Positions 57,768 to 64,000 of a stretch of DNA of 64,000 bases are shown piece after piece. Position 1 is the first letter of the stretch, and the number at the start of each line of letters is the position of its first letter. Source of the DNA: Meandrina meandrites (taxonomy: Eukaryota; Cnidaria; Anthozoa; Scleractinia; Meandrinidae); NCBI GenBank assembly GCA_963693305.1, contig OY855907.1, positions 39,669,759 through 39,733,758 on the forward strand, in the 5' to 3' direction. The notes beneath the pieces are model-generated. The model searched no databases. It was not told the origin of the DNA and worked only from the letters and a program-made list of their open reading frames with translations. Made by a program: the position numbers and the translations under genes.

Positions 57768-58200
57768 TCAGTTATCCCTCAGCTTTATCTTCAGGGACAA
57801 CTGTCCTCTTAATGTGGATGCCTCTAACAGTTTTTCCCCCAATTTGCGCACATTTGCCCACACATCCATTTTTTTTTGGCAAACATTGTAAGTAGTTGTT
57901 TGTTTATCTATTGCCATAAATTCTGCTGCAGATAAGGGTCTGAAAAACACTGCCTGCTTGCAGCTACAGGTCTGCACTACTTGATTTGCTTCAAAATATC
58001 TTCAGGAAAAACTGTCCTCTTAACATGAACACCTTGTAATTTTCCCATAATGTGCCCTCTTTTATTTGTACAGATATTTTTTCGTCCAAACACAATAAAC
58101 TGTTCTTTTTCATTGGCTTGAAATTTGGCCGCAGCCACAGGAATAAAAAGAAACTCCTTCATTGCAGCCGCACTTCAGTTTTTCTTGTTTTGTTTGGATG
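57768..58200 (-). pseudogene. Two tandem copies of an unrecognised Cys-containing module
   Basis: The minus strand reads CGC-KEFLFIPVAAAKFQA... then CSCKQAVFFRPLSAAEFMA.... The two roughly 65-residue copies align (C-x-C, F-x-P-x2-AA-x-F, then basic stretches). Frame breaks occur near 58160 and between the copies (about 57985). I know no family for it. Confidence 0.45.
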
Positions 58201-59168
58201 AACTCTTTCACCTGATCCTGATTAAAAAAGGGAAAAATAGGCTCAAGCAAATCTGATGATGAAAAACAAAAAGAAAAAAACATGAAGTAAGATAAGAATG
58301 AATTCTTGTCACAAGATCTCTAACAAATTACTCAAGTAAGAAGAAGGAACGTAACGATTGTGACTTTATTCAGTGGACAGTTACATGGCAGTGCTGTCTA
58401 AGTAGTTTGGATAACTTTTTTGATGACCGTAATCTCTATCTTGAACTCGAACATTTGAAACTAAAGAAATAATAAAATGATAAAAATTGCAATCTGAAAT
58501 AACTCTCAATAACAACTGACTCTAACTTGTGTAATAAAAAAATATGGAGGAGAGTGTTTTACTCTTCCTCCGCCATCGATGATTGTGCCATGAACAGCCT
58601 CGGGCATCCTCGCTGGTGGAGTTGTGGAAGACTGAAGACATTCATTCAGCTTCGTTGCAGCCACAAGTTAAGAACTTGTTTTGCAGTTTCAGGAAGTTCT
58701 TGTGCGTCATCTAGTGCGTTACCCCTGAGTTGTCTTGTACTGTTTGTTATTGGCATTAAAATGTTCCATGCACTCAACTTCAAAATTTACCTCATTGGCA
58801 TGTAAAGTTTCCTCTGCATTCTCCCCCGGTTTGCTTTCTTTTCTATGCATTTCTATATTATACAATGATATAGTAATTTACACAATTGCGATTTTTTTAA
58901 TTATATTTTCAAGTCAAAAACAAATACTTGTGCAGGTTGTCTTGGTGGTTCATCTCCTTGTATCTGCATTTCTACATTATACAATATTTAATTAATTTTT
59001 GAAGTCAAAAATGAATATTGTCCATTAATTGAGTTCTACAGTTTCTGTATTGTCTATGGAGTAATTATTGAACAATGTAGTTAATTACCTATTGCAATAT
59101 TATACTAAGGAGGATACAAGCTAATAATTGAACAATATGGCTAATTACATATAACATAAGGAGGATAC
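58201..59168. other. Spacer including segment paralogous to 50446-51125
   Basis: 58442-59168 matches 50446-51125 (several substitutions and a 13-bp indel near 58700). Nothing coding is recognised; the 92-codon plus frame is shared with the other copy and has no features. Confidence 0.65.
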
Positions 59169-59471
59169 TGGAGGATACACGCTGGAGGCAGCGTGGCCTA
59201 GTGGTTAGGGCGCTCGACTTGTAATCCGGAGGTCCCGGGTTCAAATCCTCCTCCCTGCCACTAGATGGATTTGTCTTCGGTCGTCCCGAATTCAACTCCT
59301 CCACGCTTTGTATATAGCCAACTGGTCAGCCTCCTGCCAGTTGGGATTTTTAACAAGTTTCTGTTTGATTTATAATATTTGTTTCACTATTTACAGTGTC
59401 CTCAATTAGTACAGCCGTGCTAAATACATTGACACTTAAATAAAGTGATTTATTTTTATTTTTTTTTATAC
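59169..59471 (+). mobile_element. tRNA-derived SINE 2 with empty paralogous site
   Basis: A box TGGCCTAGTGG (59194-59204), B box GGTTCAAATCC (59238-59248), a non-tRNA body and an A/T-rich 3' tail after AATAAAGTGATTTATT. The paralogous segment at about 51120 (GGAGGATAC followed by AAAATAATAATT) lacks it, so this is a direct insertion/empty-site pair. Confidence 0.9.
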
Positions 59472-59559
59472 AAAATGATAATTGAACAATGTGGCTAGAA
59501 ATCTGAGAAAAATTACGGAAGGTGTTGTCTGCATTTGCATCAAATACTAGATCTGTTCA

Positions 59560-59693
59560 GTTAACACGAATCCTTTATTGCATATCTTGCATTTGAAGGG
59601 TTTCAACCCTGAGTGGGAATTCATGTGTATTTCCAAGTTGCTTTTTCTCTGTGCAACGTATCCGCAACCTTGAATATGGCATTTTAAATCCAT
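59560..59693 (-). pseudogene. Zinc-finger module truncated in finger 2
   Basis: MDLKCHIQGCGYVAQRKSNL, EIHMNSHSGLKPFKCKICNK, GFV, then unrelated sequence from about 59563. Finger 1 intact. Confidence 0.6.
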
Positions 59694-59705
59694 CTAAAGG
59701 AATAA

Positions 59706-59900
59706 CTATTGAATGGTTTCACACCTGAGTGTGATCTCATGTGTATTTCCAAATTGGTCTTTTTCTTGGTGACGTGTTAAGTTTGACTTCGACACAAATG
59801 CTCTTTTACAAATGTGACAAGTAAAAGGTTTGACACCTGAGTGGGATCTCATATGATATCGAGATTCGTCTTCTTCTTTGCGACATATCCGCAATCTCAA
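59706..59900 (-). pseudogene. Degenerate zinc-finger module
   Basis: Contains CGYVAKKKTNLD, a frameshift, HMRSHSGVKPFTCHICKRAF and VSKSNLTRHQEK, then a second partial finger read out of frame. Confidence 0.55.
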
Positions 59901-62900
59901 AAAGATCTGAATTGTATTCTTCAGGTACAACAATTATACCTTTCAACGATCTCAGGTTGCAATGATTGAGGCTGGTTTATTGTTTTCTTCTCTTTGGTTG
60001 ACCTGTAAAACAGTTGCAAAACGTCTGATGAATATCTTGCAGCCTCCATCTCCGCCTATGTTAATGGTTACCCATTTCTACAATAGAAAAATTTGTCGCG
60101 GCGGGTGCAGTCAAGTGCAAAATATAAACAACAAAGATTAAGTTGCCAAGTAAAAATTTGTTATGATGCCACTCTGCCTCTCATTCCACCTCATGCGACA
60201 AGAACGCTGGCTTCAACAGAGCATGTTATGATAAAAAAGCTGTATAATATTACGGCGTTGCTGGGCTGCAAAGCCACCTGATATGTTTTGTTCAGCTAAA
60301 TTCCTGGTAATGTTTAGCTTTCCTTTTTGAAAAAGATCTTGCTCTGCATGAGTCTCCAGAAGCTAGAAAGGTAAATATAAACCATAACTAGAAGTTGCTA
60401 ATAGCAAGCAAATTGAGTTATAAAATTAAAATAATAGTAACGATAACAATGATGATGATGTTTATAATAACAATTTATTTCTGGACATTTTATGAAAATG
60501 AAGGTTACTGATAGCAAGAAACAAAGAAATAGTGTAACATAAAACGTAATAAACAAAAGTGTGCAACTATAATAACTTGTAATCTTGAAATTCGTGTAGG
60601 CGTTGGACGTCTGTAAAATGTTTCTACCATGGAAATAAGAATTCGAAATCACATTGTTACACAGGATTCATTTTAACCAACTACTAAAAAGTATCTGCCT
60701 TACTATCAAAATGCAATCATAGGACACTCGAGCATAATGTAGGGACTGGTACTGATAATTGAAAGTAATCAAAAGTAGATGTATTTTACTAGATAAAGTT
60801 AATTAAACATTGCTTGGTGTCATTTCTTTTCATTCTACGGAATTTCACTGAGATTTGAGCGATTTAAGGTTTTTTAACCCTTCAGCGTTATAATGAGAGA
60901 CAAGGAAGGCGACTGACGAGTTTATATACTGGTGTATAACTTCAAAACACATTTTGTAATCGACTCGAATTTTCACACGAGGTGACATTCACTCATATTG
61001 TCAATATTTCAATGTTTCAAGCCCGGTTCCCTGGTAGCATTTAACAAAAAGCAGCAGTTCTATATAAATTATTTGCATTTTATGGGCCTTGGGAACAGAC
61101 TTTCTGGCATATATTATCCTGATTTACTGTTAAAATAACAGCAAGGTTTGGTATTTAGTATGTGGTATGCGTGCAGCTTAGATTAGGGTAAACCCTCCAC
61201 AAACAGACAACTACAGTGGACCCAGAAAGCTGACTCGCACTTGTTATTTTTTGTATGTGTAGCCTCTGTTAAGAAAGCACTTCTCATTAACTGGCACAGA
61301 AATATCAGCTTTCGAGGTAGCCTATGCTTGGCACATATAGTTGACCGTGAATCGGTAATCAATTGGAACATCAATCAGCTGCAGGTGATGTCACCGCACA
61401 CGATAGAGCCCAGACTCCCTCGAGACATGAACGCCTAGTGATTAAGATGAATCAACTGATGATCATCAACATGTGTTTCAGTCTTCAGTCTCAAGGAAAG
61501 AAGTAGCATCCTGAACCAATTGACTCTGAAATTAACCTCTTAAAGGTCAGTTTTCAAAGATTATTTTATTTCTATCTGTCAAGCAATTTCAAACAAACGA
61601 TCCTTCCTCAAATTGACACACAAAACAGTGCAAAGAGGCTGTTTTTACTCACACTTCTTCTGCTGCTGTATCAGCTCTTTCTTGATTTTCTTCAATTGGT
61701 GCTGTTCATAGAAGTTGTCACCATTATTAATATTAATAATAATAAGTAATAAATTAATTAATTAATCAATGCCAATTATTGACATAATCACATTAATATC
61801 AGAAGCACCTGGTAAAATCAGCATACATTTATTCTTATCATTTGACTTTTTTGTTATCTGTTATATATTTAATGGTTGAATTTTTTGAGCAACCTATTTT
61901 GGGTTGTCAAGCAAGTTTTTTCTTTGTAATGTTTGAGGTCTAATAATAAAAGTAACTGTACCTCTGAGGATGAAGGAAAGGCTATTGAGAAATTTCATTT
62001 GAACAGGACAGCCAAGACTGAGTCAACTGGTTACAATTACCAAGCAAACTTCTACTAGATTTAGAGGTTGACTTTTATTGTCCCATCTTCCGACTCTGTA
62101 TTTGTATGACAAGGGAAAATGAGGCTACCTTACAACCAAAGACTCAGAACCCTTACCAGATAGTATGTTGATATAACTATAAAAAAGATGCAGAGCAGGA
62201 CCATTGCAGCACAGACCAGGATCATTGCAGCAGATAATGATTTGTAAAAGGGCTGAAATTATAAAAAGATCAAGGAATGAAGATATTAGAATTCGGTATT
62301 ACAATCTACAAACAACTCACTGAACTAATTTGTAAGCCACTTGGTTCTCAGCAGACCTCTTATCAATGTCATAAAAAGCTCCCTGGCTAGTAGTAATAGT
62401 ATGGTATGGGTAAGTATGGGGAAATTTTTAAGAACATGAGGCAGTGCATTAGAAATTGTGCTGGAGAAAAAAAAAGGAGGATAGAAGTGCAATCATGGTG
62501 CATTTGAGCACTTACCAAACATCTTGGTAGATGGCCTGGGATGGGATAGACTCCCAAATAAAATTGTTATGGCTGGCAAAGGGCAATGCCCCTTTTCGCA
62601 AATTATCACATGCCAATTTAACTCTTGAAAACAAATTCCTGGTTATTATGAACCCCAAACTGGGTGTGACTCAAGCTTTGTGATCCCTAAGAATAGAATA
62701 GAATAGAAATCCTGGTTAATGCATCTTACAGGAGGGCCAGCTTGTCCTGGAGACTCTTCACTTTTTTGCTCCACTAAAAAAGAATTGTCAAGCCTAAGGT
62801 TAACTTTTAGAATTATTAATATGACGGCTTAAATCTGGGTTTAAAAAATTCATGATCACAAAAAGTACAGTGTAGCACCACAATAACTAACTTCAGACAA

Positions 62901-63480
62901 AAAAATCTTTTGAATCTCAGACCCTCTGCGATCTTGCTTATGGTTAACAAACTTTTAAAACGCGTGAAAACGATTTTAAAGCAGTATCAACTATGAACTT
63001 AAATACTCTTTTTAGTTCCTAAGCCTGAAGTAGAATAGAATAGAATTCATATAATAGAATATTGACAGCTCAAGACTATGATCTCAACCTATTCAACTCG
63101 TGTTAACTCTATGTTCAAAATTCAAATACCTCACTGAGCTGCTCTGCACTTAAAATACCAGATGTGCATAGCATCTTTAATTAGCGGTTTCTAATGAAAT
63201 ATGTAAGCAGCAAAATCCCCCACTTTTAAAGTTTTCGCAAGACTGGAGAAACTTTTCTTCATGCCACCCTGACCAACTGCCCTTGACATTTAGTTTTGAT
63301 ATTTTGCCCACTAAAGAATCGTAGCGACATGTATTTCAGTGCGCAAATAGTTTTATTCTATAGCCGCAAAACTAGCAAGTTAACTCCATCTAAAAGAACA
63401 ATAACTAGTTTACATATATATGTAGACTTGGATAATTATATCAGTAATCTATTAACTAAGCAATATCAAACAAATATTCA
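59901..63480. other. Non-coding duplicated sequence
   Basis: 59890-61640 is paralogous to 40735-42170, except that about 330 bp (60320-60660) replaces a short segment at 41165. 62570-62748 is the dispersed (GAATA)n repeat with 44978-45166-type flanks. 62985-63480 matches 42980-43510. 61640-61730 holds the single FYEQHQ segment. Confidence 0.65.
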
Positions 63481-63483
63481 TTG

Positions 63484-63657
63484 TTACTTGCATGAGGTTT
63501 TCTCGTGTCTGGTTAGGTTTGATTGTGATACAAATCCTTTGCCGCAAATATCACATCCGAACGGTTTAGATCCTGAATGCGAATTCACATGTATTTCCAA
63601 GTTTTTCTTTCTTTGCGCTATATAGCCACATCCTTGGATGTGGCATTTTAAATCCAT
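63484..63657 (-). CDS. C2H2/C2HC zinc-finger module, intact (57 aa)
   Basis: MDLKCHIQGCGYIAQRKKNL, EIHVNSHSGSKPFGCDICGK, GFVSQSNLTRHEKTSCK. The end is GCAAGTAA, as at 43520. Finger 2 is almost the same as in 37970-38143. Confidence 0.75.
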   Translation of the reverse strand: MDLKCHIQGCGYIAQRKKNLEIHVNSHSGSKPFGCDICGKGFVSQSNLTRHEKTSCK

Positions 63658-63689
63658 GTAAAGGAATAACGACTATTTTAAATTTAAGC

Positions 63690-63826
63690 AATAGGCGAGA
63701 CGAATTCTTTGTGGCAAATTTTACATTTAAAAGGTTTAAACCCTGAGTGTGAATTGAGATGTATCTCCAAGTTCCTTTTTCTTTGTGCGATGTAACCACA
63801 ACCTTGGAAATGGCATTTTAAATCTA
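63690..63826 (-). pseudogene. Zinc-finger module truncated in finger 2
   Basis: The start codon is Ile instead of Met (IDLKCHFQGC). It continues to CKICHKEFVSP and stops, because the end of finger 2 is deleted (compare 43730). Confidence 0.6.
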
Positions 63827-64000
63827 TCTATGATTTGCCACATTTTTTACACTGGTAAGGCCTTTGCCCTGTGTGTGATCTGATGTGGATGTCAAGATTT
63901 GATTTCCTCTTGGCAACATAGCTGCATTCTTTTATTTCGCTTTTCAAATCCATTCTTTTACAAATGCTCTTCCACATTGGCAGACAAAGGGTTTAATCCC
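63827..64000 (-). pseudogene. Zinc-finger exon fragments at window edge
   Basis: [40 protein letters not shown] with a stop after KS, then the end of a Cys-rich exon ([13 protein letters not shown]) cut by the window. Same order as in the 1.41-kb units, so the cassette family continues to the right. Confidence 0.6.

Noticed and set aside
59194..59248. Functional tRNA gene
   Set aside because: tRNA-like head of a SINE; the empty paralogous site shows it inserted as part of a 300-bp element.

Overview
This is eukaryotic, repeat-dominated genomic DNA. It has one assembly gap (31301-31500) and no prokaryotic gene organisation. The mix of a BEL/Pao LTR retrotransposon, an L1/Tx1-type LINE, two tRNA-derived SINEs, many short inverted-repeat elements and exon-like C2H2 zinc-finger modules fits an invertebrate metazoan. 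An anthozoan cnidarian such as a stony coral is my best guess, but that is an inference and no single-copy marker gene confirms it.

Left part (1-20.8 kb). A 32-bp minisatellite fills most of 1-1969, 2827-5724, 15674-15803, 15924-16242 and 18400-20781. Because 32 is not a multiple of 3 and the minus strand of the unit lacks stops, many long minus-strand reading frames appear in several frames at once; I treat all of them as artefacts. A young BEL/Pao element (5725-15673, 169-bp LTRs differing at one base, 5-bp target duplication AGTGT) has inserted into the array. It is itself interrupted by a 5'-truncated LINE (10893-14525, 14-bp target duplication) that splits the integrase between its second Asp and its Glu. 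An 860-bp non-satellite segment plus its array occurs twice (from 1970 and from 17544) with the same left and right ends, and may be a minisatellite-bearing mobile or amplified module.

Middle part (20.8-37.5 kb). There is a C-rich minisatellite (20850-21210), then a series of terminal-inverted-repeat elements, several with exact target duplications: 23528-27152 (3.6 kb, 9-bp duplication, containing a Myb/SANT-like exon), 27246-28699 with a TTAA element nested inside, 30690-31274 with a 127-bp element nested inside, and 33787-34971 (9-bp duplication). Two very strong hairpins (41-bp and 32-bp perfect arms) lie at 22993 and 31776. A 44-bp minisatellite occupies 36000-37440.

Right part (37.5-64 kb). 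This is a mosaic of local segmental duplications around minus-strand C2H2/C2HC zinc-finger modules. Intact modules are about 57 codons, start at an AG|ATGGATTTAA acceptor-like junction and end at a conserved Cys codon that overlaps a GTAAGT/GTGAGT/GCAAGT donor-like hexamer. Others are frameshifted or cut short. Between 44.85 and 50.5 kb a roughly 1.41-kb segment carrying such exons is repeated four times in tandem with near identity. A 67-bp minisatellite (52.9-54.0 kb), built from the same 22-bp monomer as the 44-bp array, has expanded in one of two paralogous copies of a zinc-finger locus. Two SINEs and a LINE 3' fragment complete this part; one SINE has an empty paralogous site in the same window.

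The most interesting structures are the minisatellite module with shared ends, the nested young retroelements, the tandemly amplified zinc-finger cassette and the 22-bp-monomer minisatellites. The proteins recognised are retroelement polyproteins and zinc-finger pieces; no complete single-copy host gene is recognisable.
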